From Phycisphaeraceae bacterium (GTDB taxonomy: Bacteria > Planctomycetota > Phycisphaerae > Phycisphaerales > Phycisphaeraceae): a stretch of DNA of 11,172 nucleotides. Shown here one piece after another: positions 1 through 6,553 of this stretch. The DNA lies in assembly GCA_003551485.1 (NCBI GenBank), contig PUMS01000031.1:1-11172 (forward strand), written 5' to 3'. The translations under genes and the position numbers were made by a program. How positions within the stretch are numbered: position 1 is the first letter of the stretch; each line of letters begins with the position of its first letter. The notes below the pieces were generated by a model. The model saw only the letters and a list, made by a program, of their open reading frames with translations, did no database searches and was not told the DNA's origin.

Positions 1-28
1 TATTGACCTTTGGGAAAGTAATGTTCGC
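1..28 (+). repeat. Left terminal inverted repeat of MITE-like element
   Basis: Matches the reverse complement of 168-195 at 26 of 28 positions. It may extend left of the window. Confidence 0.6.
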
Positions 29-167
29 CTCTGGTCTACACCCTGAACGGACGGCGCGTGGCTTTGATGAAGCCGCGCAGCAGCGATACAGTATTGTAGC
101 ACTGCGGCTCTGCCTCTGCGGGGCTTCTGTGCGGTCTCGTTTCGACGGAAACGGGGCAGCACCTGTT

Positions 168-195
168 GCGAACTTTACTTTTCCAAAGGTCAATA
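168..195 (-). repeat. Right terminal inverted repeat of MITE-like element
   Basis: Inverted partner of bases 1-28. The two mismatches pair with left-arm bases 14 and 22. Confidence 0.6.
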
Positions 196-224
196 AACCG
201 GCAATCCATGGAGACTGACAACAC

Positions 225-1106
225 GTGGCACGTGACCTTCATAATAAAGTCATCGTCATCACCGGTGCCAGCGCCGGCATCGGGGCCGCGACCGCCGTCC
301 AATGCGCCGAGGCGGGCATGGATGTGGTGCTGGCGGCGAGGCGTGAGGATCGGCTGCGCGAGGTGGCGGCGCACATCGAGCAGCTCGGCCGCCGGGCACT
401 GGCTGTCCGATGCGACGTCGCCGTCGATGACGATGTCAAACGCCTGTTCGAACAGACGTGGGAGGCATTCGGCCGGGTGGACGCGGCCTTCGCCAACGCC
501 GGCTACGGACTGGCCGCGGGCGTGCTGGACACCACCGACGTCCATCACCGGGCGATCTTCGAGACCAATTACTTCGGCACACTGCGCGTCATTCGGCAAG
601 CGGTGCCGTATCTGCGCCGGACACCTGAAGGGCTGCGGCACCTGCTGATCTGTTCGTCGGCGGCGAGCGAGATCGGCCTGCCCTGGGCCGGTGCGTATTC
701 GGCGACGAAGGCGGCGCAGGATTCGATCGCAGGGGCGCTGCGATGCGAACTGCACAAGGACATCGAGGTGACCAGCGTGCATCCGGTGGGCACGGCGACG
801 GAGTTTTTCGACACCGCCGAGCGTCTCGCCGGCGGCACCGGCCCCGGCAAGGTCAACTCGCCCCGCATGATGGTCCAGACGGCGCAGACGGTGGCGAAGA
901 AGATCGCCAAGGCGCTTCGCCGGCCGCGCGCCGAGGTCTGGCCCAGCCCGCTGGCGCGCCTGGGGCTGGCGCTGGCGACTTTGATGCCCGGCATGACCAA
1001 CGCCGTGCTCAAGTGGGAATCGCGGGGCAAGGATCCCAAACAGCAGCGCGTGCTGCCTCGACGCGCGGACAGTGCCCCCCATTCGCAGCACGATTCCGGA
1101 GCGTGA
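225..1106 (+). CDS. Short-chain dehydrogenase/reductase (SDR)
   Basis: A cytosolic NAD(P)-dependent oxidoreductase of the classical SDR family, 293 residues. The nucleotide-binding motif TGASAGIG is at residues 13-20, the NAG motif at 91-93, and the catalytic tetrad is readable as N115, S145, Y158 and K162 (YSATK). The arginine pair R39-R40 after the second strand (LAARR) is typical of NADP(H)-preferring members, so NADPH use is inferred. The C-terminus is about 40 residues longer than a minimal SDR and rich in Arg, Lys and Pro. The start is GTG at 225, with GGAG at 210-213 about 11 nt upstream; the next residues, ARDLHNKVIVITGAS, are a normal SDR beginning. It is the first gene of a tight three-gene operon, and its stop is only 2 nt before the next start. 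The substrate cannot be deduced. The family is certain; the physiological role is unknown. Confidence 0.9.
   Translation: MARDLHNKVIVITGASAGIGAATAVQCAEAGMDVVLAARREDRLREVAAHIEQLGRRALAVRCDVAVDDDVKRLFEQTWEAFGRVDAAFANAGYGLAAGVLDTTDVHHRAIFETNYFGTLRVIRQAVPYLRRTPEGLRHLLICSSAASEIGLPWAGAYSATKAAQDSIAGALRCELHKDIEVTSVHPVGTATEFFDTAERLAGGTGPGKVNSPRMMVQTAQTVAKKIAKALRRPRAEVWPSPLARLGLALATLMPGMTNAVLKWESRGKDPKQQRVLPRRADSAPHSQHDSGA
1098..1101 (+). promoter_or_regulatory. Ribosome binding site deciding a TTG start
   Basis: GGAG lies 7 nt before TTG at 1109. The alternative in-frame GTG at 1103, overlapping the SDR stop, would be only 1 nt from it. The site sits inside the SDR coding sequence, which suggests translational coupling. 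Confidence 0.5.
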
Positions 1107-1108
1107 CG

Positions 1109-1819
1109 TTGAGTTCACCTGTTGCCCGAGCTGAATCACGGGGTCCGACGCCGCCGGCGAAGCTCGGCGCACAGGCATTCAGCCGCGATCTGTCGCGGTT
1201 GCTGCTGACGTTTGTCGCGGTGGCGGCGGTGGACGGGGTTTTCGGCTCGCTGCTGACCGGGCGGATTCGCCTGTGGTTTCCGCAATGGGTGGACCCGGCG
1301 TGGGCGACGAACAGCGATGCGCTGGTGGTCTATTCGCAATCGTATCTGGCGGGCGTGTTTCTCCTGCCGGTGCTGGCGTGGATCATCGACCGCGACTTTC
1401 TGTCGCATCGCGGCCGACCGGCTCGCGCAAGCTTCTGGGCCGTATGCCTGCTGACGCTGCTGGTCATCGTGCTCTGGAAGGGTGAGTTGATGCTCAGCCA
1501 TGACAAACAGGGCGAGGCGGTCGCGATCGGGGTGTTGACGGCGTTGATCTACGGCCTTGTGGTGATCGGCCGCTCGTTGCCCGCACGGCTGGCGGATTGG
1601 CCGCCCCGGCTGCTGCTGCGCCGGCTGTTGCTGGCGCTGGCGGTGTTCTTTCTGGCCATGAGCGTGATCGACCCGGTGCTGCAGGTGGGCGTGCAGGGCA
1701 TGGCGTGGTCGCGCGGACTGGTGATCGAGATGGCGTTTTTCATTCCCGCGGGGGTGGCGCTGTGGGTCATCGCGCGTGCGATGAAGCGGCGGGATGAGGT
1801 GCGGGCGAATGCGGACTGA
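1109..1819 (+). CDS. Six-helix integral membrane protein of unknown function
   Basis: I do not recognise the family. From TTG at 1109 it encodes 236 residues. Hydrophobic segments lie near residues 31-50, 72-93, 109-125, 137-154, 171-190 and 203-222, which suggests six membrane helices. The N-terminal 30 residues are polar with several arginines, and the C-terminus is basic (MKRRDEVRANAD), so both ends are probably cytoplasmic. Acidic residues sit in or at the edge of helices: D42, E126, D188 and E207. The first and last thirds look alike (RLLL, then an Asp about 10 residues later, then an FLLP/FFIP helix), hinting at an internal duplication. It starts 2 nt after the SDR stop and ends 14 nt before the zinc dehydrogenase start, so it is probably co-translated with two oxidoreductases. 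A membrane partner or transporter for their substrate is possible but only inferred. No ATG is in frame before residue 128, so a non-ATG start is required. Confidence 0.7.
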   Translation: MSSPVARAESRGPTPPAKLGAQAFSRDLSRLLLTFVAVAAVDGVFGSLLTGRIRLWFPQWVDPAWATNSDALVVYSQSYLAGVFLLPVLAWIIDRDFLSHRGRPARASFWAVCLLTLLVIVLWKGELMLSHDKQGEAVAIGVLTALIYGLVVIGRSLPARLADWPPRLLLRRLLLALAVFFLAMSVIDPVLQVGVQGMAWSRGLVIEMAFFIPAGVALWVIARAMKRRDEVRANAD

Positions 1820-1833
1820 CACATGGGGCTGAC

Positions 1834-3132
1834 GTGAAAGCGTTGACATTCGATTACAACCTGGCACGTTGCGCGCTGGCGAAGCTTGCGGGCATGGTTC
1901 ATGCGCCTTGGTACCTGGCGGCGTGGGGGCCGGTGCGCTACCGCGAGGTGCCGGAGCCGAAGCTCCTCGGCGACGACTGGGTCATTGTGCAGACGCACCA
2001 CACGGGTATCTGCGGCAGCGACCTGCGGCAGGTATTTCTTGACGGTTCGATGGACAATCCGCTGACCGCGCTGATTTCGTTCCCGCACGTGATGGGCCAC
2101 GAAGTTGTGGGTACGATCTGCGAAACAGGTCGGGCCGCGACGGAATGGCGCCCCGGCGATCGGGTGATCGCGTATCCCTGGCTGACGTGCGATGCGCGGT
2201 CGCTGCCGCGCTGTCCGGCGTGCGAGGCCGGGCATTATCAGTGTTGCCAGTTCACCACGGACACGCACCTGGGCGTGGGGATGCATCTGGGCGTCAGCGC
2301 ACAGGTCAGCGGGGGCTTCGCACCGTGGCTCGCCGTACACAAATCCATGTGTTTCCGCGTGCCCGAAGGTGTGCGGCTGGACCATGCGGCGATGGCCGAC
2401 CCGTTCGCCGTGGCGCTGCGCGCGGTGCACCGGGCGGAACCGGCGCCGGGTCAAACCGTGCTGGTGATCGGCTGCGGCACACTCGGCACATGGGCGATGA
2501 AGATTCTGCGCACCTATTACCCTCTCGTGCGCGTACTGGCGGTGGACACCCACATGCACCTCGGCGAGCACGTGCGGCGACTCGGCGTGGATGCGTATTA
2601 CTATCAGCGCGGCCGCGAACTGATCGAAGCGATCGCGCAGGACACCAGGGCGCTGCTGCGGCGACCGCGCTGGGCGCAGCCGTGGCTGCTGGGTTCCGGC
2701 GCCGGGGTGGGGGTCGATACGATCATCGACACGGTCGGCACGAGCGCAACCATCGAGGCGGGCCTGCGCATCATCAAACCGATGGGGCGCATCGTTCACG
2801 TCGGACTGGCCCGCCGCGCCAACGTCGAATGGACGCCGCTCTATTTCAAAGAGATCACCCTGGTCGGCTGCAACGGATGCGGTATGGAACACATCGAAGG
2901 CAAGGCACAGCACGCCTTTGCCTATTACCTCGATGAACTGCAGCGGGGCCGACTCGATGCCGACGGCATCATCACGCATCAATTCGCGCTTGCGGACTAT
3001 CGCAAGGCGTTTGTCACCGCGCGGGACAAGGGGCGATTCCGTTCGCTGAAAGTGATGTTCAGCTACCAGTCCCCGACGCAAAGCGGCAACGGCCAGGGCA
3101 CCGATCGCCCCACCAGCAGAGGCGCGTTGTGA
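1834..3132 (+). CDS. Zinc-dependent medium-chain alcohol dehydrogenase family protein
   Basis: A medium-chain dehydrogenase/reductase of 432 residues, NAD(P)-dependent and probably cytosolic, oxidising an alcohol or reducing an aldehyde or ketone. The catalytic zinc site is visible as GICGSD (C60) and GHE (H89, E90). Four cysteines of the structural zinc loop fall at about C119, C127, C130 and C138. The Rossmann motif GCGTLG is at 213-218. The stretch WTPLYFKEI and the long zinc loop resemble a subgroup of uncharacterised zinc-binding dehydrogenases, also found in actinobacteria, rather than classical ethanol or threonine dehydrogenase; that comparison is from memory. The GTG start at 1834 gives MKALTF, a typical MDR opening, with a G-rich stretch at 1825-1828 as a weak ribosome-binding site. 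The tail after about residue 411 is low-complexity and polar. It is the last gene of the operon, 14 nt after the membrane protein. The substrate is unknown. Confidence 0.85.
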   Translation: MKALTFDYNLARCALAKLAGMVHAPWYLAAWGPVRYREVPEPKLLGDDWVIVQTHHTGICGSDLRQVFLDGSMDNPLTALISFPHVMGHEVVGTICETGRAATEWRPGDRVIAYPWLTCDARSLPRCPACEAGHYQCCQFTTDTHLGVGMHLGVSAQVSGGFAPWLAVHKSMCFRVPEGVRLDHAAMADPFAVALRAVHRAEPAPGQTVLVIGCGTLGTWAMKILRTYYPLVRVLAVDTHMHLGEHVRRLGVDAYYYQRGRELIEAIAQDTRALLRRPRWAQPWLLGSGAGVGVDTIIDTVGTSATIEAGLRIIKPMGRIVHVGLARRANVEWTPLYFKEITLVGCNGCGMEHIEGKAQHAFAYYLDELQRGRLDADGIITHQFALADYRKAFVTARDKGRFRSLKVMFSYQSPTQSGNGQGTDRPTSRGAL

Positions 3133-3313
3133 TTGTTGCTCGCTGGCATGGCCTGCATCCTTTCCGTTTGTCGAGGCGTCTTCGAACTTGTTCCCGCTCA
3201 TTCAGCCGCCGCGCGTCCGTTGCAATTTGCTGTTGGGGGAGTTGGTGCCAGCGGAGCGCGGCGGCTGTCTTGCTCACGGACGGTCTTGCGGCCGTATGCC
3301 GTGTTCCAGGAGG
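3133..3313. other. Gene-free gap between operon and insertion sequence
   Basis: No gene is supported here. It contains the hairpin at 3203-3267 and ends with AGGAGG (3308-3313), a perfect Shine-Dalgarno core that touches the insertion sequence end. Confidence 0.5.
3203..3267. repeat. Strong imperfect hairpin
   Basis: Bases 3203-3214 are the exact reverse complement of 3256-3267 (12 bp, GC-rich). After a one-base bulge at 3215, TCCG (3216-3219) pairs with CGGA (3252-3255). The loop is about 32 nt. No T-tract follows, so it is not a standard rho-independent terminator. It could end the dehydrogenase operon or form part of a leader once joined to the downstream gene. Confidence 0.5.
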
Positions 3314-3331
3314 GTAACCGTTCGCGGCCCG
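3314..3331 (+). repeat. Left terminal inverted repeat of the IS66 element
   Basis: GTAACCGTTCGCGGCCCG, matching the reverse complement of 4776-4793 except at one base. Confidence 0.85.
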
Positions 3332-3381
3332 TAGGGTAAATTATTCATGCCCTTGGCGGGGTGAGTCCGATAGTCGGGGGT

Positions 3382-4785
3382 ATGAAGGAACTGACCGACT
3401 GCTCACGGAACGAGCTGATCGACATCATCAAGCAACAGGATGTCCGTATAGCCGAGTTGGAAGGGAAGATCGCCCGACTTTCCAAGACCTCATCCACCTC
3501 CTCCAAGCCGCCATCGAGCGATGTGACCAAGCCAGCCAAGGGCGGCAAGTCGGCCAAGGGCGGAAGGAAGCGCAAGAGGAAGATCGGCGGTCAGCCGAAC
3601 CACCCCAAGCATGAGCGCGAACCCTTCGGCCCCGATCAGATCGACCGCACCTGCTCGTACACGCCCGGCCACTGCCCCGACTGCGGCGGAGCGGTTGAGC
3701 TGATCCCGGGCGATGAGCGCATCGTCCAGCAGGTCGAACTGATCCAGCGGCCGGTCGAAGTGGTCGAGCACCGCGCCGGGGCCTGCCGCTGCACGGGCTG
3801 TGGCAAGGTCCACCCGCCCGAAATGCCCGAGTCGGTGCGGCGAGCCGGGCTGCTGGGTCCGCAGTTGACGGCCCTGATCGCCTATCTGAAGGGCGCCTGT
3901 CACATGTCCTTCAGCAGCATCCGCAAGTTCTTCCGCGATGTGCTCAAGCTGCCCATCTCCCGCGGACAGTTGGCCAAGGCCATCGAGAAGGTCAGTGAGG
4001 CGATGGCGGGATCGTACGATGAACTGCGCGGCCAGCTTCCGCACGCGCCGCAGCTGAACGTGGATGAAACCGGCCACAAGGAGAACGGCTCGACACTGTG
4101 GACCTGGTGCTTCCGAGCCGAGTTGTACACCCTGTTCAAGATCGACCCATCGCGCGGCTCGCAGGTGCTGATCGACATGCTGGGCGAGCAGTTCGAGGGG
4201 GTGCTGGGCTGCGACCTGTTCTCCGCCTACCGCAAGTACATGCGCGAGTTCAGCATCGTGGTGCAGTTCTGCCTGGCGCACCTGATCCGCGATGTGAAGT
4301 TCCTGACCACGCTGCCGGACAAGGCGACGCAGCGCTTCGGCGAGCGCCTGCTGGACGCGCTGCGGGCGCTGTTCGGCGTGATCCACCGCCGCGAGAAGAT
4401 GACCGAGGCCGGCTTCCAGCGGGCACTGCAGCGCAAGCGTGACGCCATCCTGGCGGTAGCGCGAAGCGCCCCGCGGCGGAGCGAAGCGCAGAACATCGCC
4501 AAGCGGTTCCGCGACTACGGCAAGGCCTACTTCACGTTCATCACCACGCCGGGTGTGGAGCCGACGAACAACCTGGCGGAGCAGGCGATCCGGTTCGTGG
4601 TGATTGACCGCAAGGTGACGCAGGGCACACGTGGCGAATCGGGCCAGCGCTGGTGCGAACGCATCTGGACAGCCATCGCGACCTGCGCCCAGCAGGGCCG
4701 CAGCGTGTACACCTACCTGCATCAAGCCATCACCGCCCACTTCCACAACGCCCCCGCCCCCTCCCTCATGCCCGCCGGGCCGTGA
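3382..4785 (+). CDS. IS66-family transposase (TnpC-like, DDE)
   Basis: A 467-residue transposase that cuts and joins the element's ends. Residues 6-27 form a short leucine-zipper-like helix, followed by the serine/proline linker TSSTSSKPPSSD that is typical of IS66 transposases and a Lys/Arg-rich segment. A zinc-finger-like region follows, with Cys pairs in CPDC and CRCTGC. The DDE catalytic residues read as D228 (VDETG), D278 (GCDLFSAY) and E400 (NNLAEQAIR). The conserved FCLAHLIRD stretch lies between the second and third. The length is normal for the family and I see no frameshift. ATG at 3382 is chosen; an in-frame GTG at 3361 would add seven residues and has a comparably G-rich upstream, so the exact start is uncertain. 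The C-terminal stop lies in the right inverted repeat and overlaps an in-frame GTG of the downstream gene. Confidence 0.93.
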   Translation: MKELTDCSRNELIDIIKQQDVRIAELEGKIARLSKTSSTSSKPPSSDVTKPAKGGKSAKGGRKRKRKIGGQPNHPKHEREPFGPDQIDRTCSYTPGHCPDCGGAVELIPGDERIVQQVELIQRPVEVVEHRAGACRCTGCGKVHPPEMPESVRRAGLLGPQLTALIAYLKGACHMSFSSIRKFFRDVLKLPISRGQLAKAIEKVSEAMAGSYDELRGQLPHAPQLNVDETGHKENGSTLWTWCFRAELYTLFKIDPSRGSQVLIDMLGEQFEGVLGCDLFSAYRKYMREFSIVVQFCLAHLIRDVKFLTTLPDKATQRFGERLLDALRALFGVIHRREKMTEAGFQRALQRKRDAILAVARSAPRRSEAQNIAKRFRDYGKAYFTFITTPGVEPTNNLAEQAIRFVVIDRKVTQGTRGESGQRWCERIWTAIATCAQQGRSVYTYLHQAITAHFHNAPAPSLMPAGP

Positions 4786-4793
4786 ACGGTTAC
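4776..4793 (-). repeat. Right terminal inverted repeat of the IS66 element
   Basis: CGGGCCGTGAACGGTTAC, inverted partner of 3314-3331. It contains the transposase stop (4783-4785). Confidence 0.85.
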
Positions 4794-4808
4794 AAGAAAA
4801 CCAAGTCC

Positions 4809-6029
4809 ATGGTGAAGCACAACGTGGTCCCGGCCATCGCCGGCGCGGGATTGCTGCTGGGAGGACCGGGTGCGGCATCGGCGGCGTTCATCTGGGTCGG
4901 CGATGCACCGACAAATGCGATGAGCGAGGTCGACAACTGGGATAATGTCGAAGACCCACCCGCTCCCGGCACGCGCAACACCTACGAGTTCAACCTTGCC
5001 GCGGGTGGTACGGTCGATGTGGATGACAACTACGCCGCCAGTTCGATCACTTTCGGGACGGATGCGGGCGCTTTCACCTTCGAGGGCCAGTCGTTCCGCA
5101 ATGCCACCAGCGCCGCCTCCACGACCCCGATGAGCGTTGTCCAGCAGTCCAGCGCCCAGCACACCTTCAACGTCGACTTTCTGGGGATGCACGATGGCGT
5201 GAACTTCTCCGGTGAGGGCACGGGTAACCTCATCTTCACCGGCAATCACAGCATGTTCAACCGCACCTCGCAGATCAACGTCAACACGACGAGCTATCGG
5301 CCGATCTGGGAAGGGAGCATCGGCGCCGCTCAAGCCGGCCGCGCGAGGAATTTCGGTGGCTCGGGTACATTCGAAATTGCTGGAGCCGGCACCCTGTCTG
5401 CCGCTTCGAATGTGACAATCAACACGCTCCTGATCACCAATGAAGACGGCAATGCGCTGGGCAGTGCCGCAGTCAACGTTCGGAACGGGTCCACCATCGC
5501 CGGCACCGGCTCGGTCTCCTCGGGGACCACCACGCTCTTCGCCGGCGCCACCGTCTCCCCCGGCATCCACGGCCCCACCACCGAGCCCGGCAACGAGGTG
5601 GGTACGCTCACCTTCGGCAACCTGACGCCGAACCCGGGCTTTCTCTACGACTGGGACATCGCGGGCAGCGCCGACCTGGTGTTGGTCAATGGCCGGCTCG
5701 TGCTGGCCGAGACCGAGGACCCCGATCAGGAAGGTGTCATGCTCGGTCATCTCGGGACACCCGGCTCGGGTCTGAGCCAGGTCAACGTCATCGATCTCGG
5801 GGCCGTCCCGCAAGTGGGTGCCGTGCTGTTTGAGACCGGCGATGGCATCTTCGGCCCCGATGGTGAGACCCAACTGACCTCCGGCACGCTCAACTGGCAG
5901 GTCACCGGCACCGACCTCCACGCCGCCATCGAGGGCAACAACATCGTCCTCATCCCCGAGCCGGCCACCCTGGCACTGATGGGGATCGGGGGTCTTCTGC
6001 TGATGAGAAGGCGAAGCACCCGGCCGTAG
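4809..6029 (+). CDS. PEP-CTERM exported beta-strand protein
   Basis: A 406-residue exported surface protein. The N-terminus MVKHNVVPAIAGAGLLLGG is a signal peptide, with probable cleavage after ASA (residues 23-25). The body is rich in Gly, Thr, Ser and Asn, with short beta-strand repeats; the stretch SGTTTLFAGATVSPG followed by GTLTFG resembles autotransporter-associated beta-strand repeats. The C-terminus has PEP at 383-385, a hydrophobic helix and a RRR cluster: a PEP-CTERM sorting signal, which in known systems is processed by an exosortase. No exosortase gene is in this window. The ATG at 4809 is chosen because it places the signal peptide at the very start. An in-frame GTG at 4782 overlaps the transposase stop and would add nine residues (VNGYKKTKS) before this Met. 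No Shine-Dalgarno is visible between the insertion sequence and the ATG. The molecular function is unknown; a structural or adhesive role is inferred. Confidence 0.85.
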   Translation: MVKHNVVPAIAGAGLLLGGPGAASAAFIWVGDAPTNAMSEVDNWDNVEDPPAPGTRNTYEFNLAAGGTVDVDDNYAASSITFGTDAGAFTFEGQSFRNATSAASTTPMSVVQQSSAQHTFNVDFLGMHDGVNFSGEGTGNLIFTGNHSMFNRTSQINVNTTSYRPIWEGSIGAAQAGRARNFGGSGTFEIAGAGTLSAASNVTINTLLITNEDGNALGSAAVNVRNGSTIAGTGSVSSGTTTLFAGATVSPGIHGPTTEPGNEVGTLTFGNLTPNPGFLYDWDIAGSADLVLVNGRLVLAETEDPDQEGVMLGHLGTPGSGLSQVNVIDLGAVPQVGAVLFETGDGIFGPDGETQLTSGTLNWQVTGTDLHAAIEGNNIVLIPEPATLALMGIGGLLLMRRRSTRP

Positions 6030-6090
6030 TCGCTTGCCAGCACGGGGCGACCGCCGACGGCTCCAGCCCGACCAGCCTTTATCCCCAACC

Positions 6091-6117
6091 GCCCGCGCCC
6101 ACCGGCGCGGGCTTTTT
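6091..6117 (+). terminator. Rho-independent terminator
   Basis: A 9-bp stem (6091-6099 with 6104-6112), tetraloop CACC, then five T (6113-6117). It lies 61 nt after the PEP-CTERM stop and should end that transcript. Confidence 0.85.
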
Positions 6118-6387
6118 CATGATCCGATGCCATCGCACGAACATGATCTCAGGCACCACTCGGCCCATGAATGGCACCATTGAGCTCCTCCCAGGGCCCC
6201 ATCTGCCGACCCAATGCATCCGGGGACACCAGTACCAAGGCTGCGGACCTCCGATCCGCTGCACCCACCGGCCACATTGCTCGCGGCCAGCGGCCGCAAT
6301 GACTCACCCCGGGGGCTCGGTTATCATTGCAGTGTCTCATGCGGCCGTAGCGTACCCACGAGGATGAACATCGCGGCCGACTCTTCT
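6118..6387. other. Intergenic stretch without a recognised gene
   Basis: I find no convincing gene on either strand; the short open frames are unlike any family I know. It has an imperfect hairpin around 6276-6300 (ATTGC and GGCC pairing with GGCCGCAAT around a bulge) and a possible promoter at 6299-6327. Confidence 0.5.
6299..6327 (+). promoter_or_regulatory. Possible sigma70-type promoter for the lyase-like gene
   Basis: ATGACT (6299-6304, four of six to TTGACA) and TATCAT (6322-6327, five of six to TATAAT) are separated by exactly 17 bp. This would give a leader of about 220 nt that includes the REP-like hairpins. Prediction from sequence only. Confidence 0.35.
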
Positions 6388-6483
6388 CCCCTCTCCCTCC
6401 GGGAGAGGGGCCGGGGGTGAGGGCAGATTCGGACCCACCTTGCGTACCTGCCCTCACCCCAGCCCTCTCCCAGAGGGAGAGGG
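6388..6483. repeat. REP-like inverted pair of palindromes
   Basis: The first unit is a perfect 10-bp stem (6388-6397 with 6401-6410, loop TCC) followed by GGGGTGAGGGCAG (6414-6426). The second is the mirror image: CTGCCCTCACCCC (6448-6460) followed by a perfect 9-bp stem (6463-6471 with 6475-6483, loop AGA). The 13-base arms pair exactly around a 21-nt spacer. CCCTCTCCC/GGGAGAGGG palindromes with a GGGGTGAGGG tail are a dispersed repeat known from many bacterial genomes, often mistranslated as SPLPEGEG-type peptides. That happens here if the downstream gene is started at 6440. Confidence 0.85.
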
Positions 6484-6542
6484 GGCCGGATTTTCATTGC
6501 AGCCTGTGCAGCCTCGCATGAATGGCTGGCTTGCCCGCCACC

Positions 6543-6546
6543 GGAG
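6543..6546 (+). promoter_or_regulatory. Ribosome binding site fixing the lyase-like gene start
   Basis: GGAG lies 7 nt before ATG 6554, favouring that start over ATG 6518 and GTG 6440, which are both in frame. Confidence 0.65.
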
Positions 6547-6553
6547 TGACACC

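Larger units (their letters stand above)
1..195. mobile_element. MITE-like element with terminal inverted repeats
   Basis: Bases 1-28 are the reverse complement of 168-195 with 26 of 28 positions matching, and 19 of 20 in the outermost 20. The interior can fold: CGTTTC (138-143) pairs with GAAACG (148-153), AGCCGC (71-76) with GCGGCT (104-109), and GGCTT (60-64) with AAGCC (70-74). There is no convincing coding sequence inside. Short size, long inverted ends and folded non-coding interior fit a miniature inverted-repeat transposable element. The left arm starts at the first base of the window, so the true outer end and any target duplication cannot be seen. The element ends just before the ribosome-binding region of the next gene, so it may carry that operon's promoter. 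A regulatory dyad is an alternative, but a 139-bp spacer makes that less likely. Confidence 0.5.
3314..4793 (+). mobile_element. IS66-family insertion sequence (single-ORF type)
   Basis: A 1480-bp element bounded by inverted repeats 3314-3331 and 4776-4793, which match at 17 of 18 positions and begin GTAAC, as IS66-family ends typically begin GTAA. It carries one transposase gene (3382-4785) and no tnpA or tnpB, as in the ISBst12-like subgroup. The transposase stop codon lies inside the right inverted repeat. IS66 elements normally make an 8-bp target duplication. The flanks here are CCAGGAGG on the left and AAGAAAAC on the right and do not match, so the copy is either old or its flanks have been rearranged. 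The reading frame is intact with all three DDE residues, so it may still be active. Confidence 0.85.

Noticed and set aside
3..218. A small plus-strand frame across the MITE-like element
   Set aside because: Its two ends simply translate the inverted repeats, and there is no ribosome-binding site or known family.
36..1178. A 380-codon minus-strand frame over the SDR gene
   Set aside because: Antisense to a clear SDR with full motifs; Arg-rich with no family resemblance.
1549..3201. A 550-codon open frame on the minus strand
   Set aside because: It lies opposite the membrane protein and zinc dehydrogenase, is rich in Arg, His and Gln, and has no recognisable motifs. It is an artefact of high GC.
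4653..4808. N-terminal extension of the PEP-CTERM protein into the insertion sequence
   Set aside because: It is out-of-frame transposase sequence rich in Arg, His and Pro. The signal peptide begins at 4809. Only the short GTG 4782 variant is kept as a possibility.
6118..6387. Degraded gene or small protein in the gap after the terminator
   Set aside because: No frame on either strand shows recognisable motifs or a good start signal.
6440..6553. Upstream start for the lyase-like protein
   Set aside because: The added residues (PHPSPLPEGEG) are the translation of the REP-like repeat. The signal peptide and a good GGAG site favour ATG 6554.
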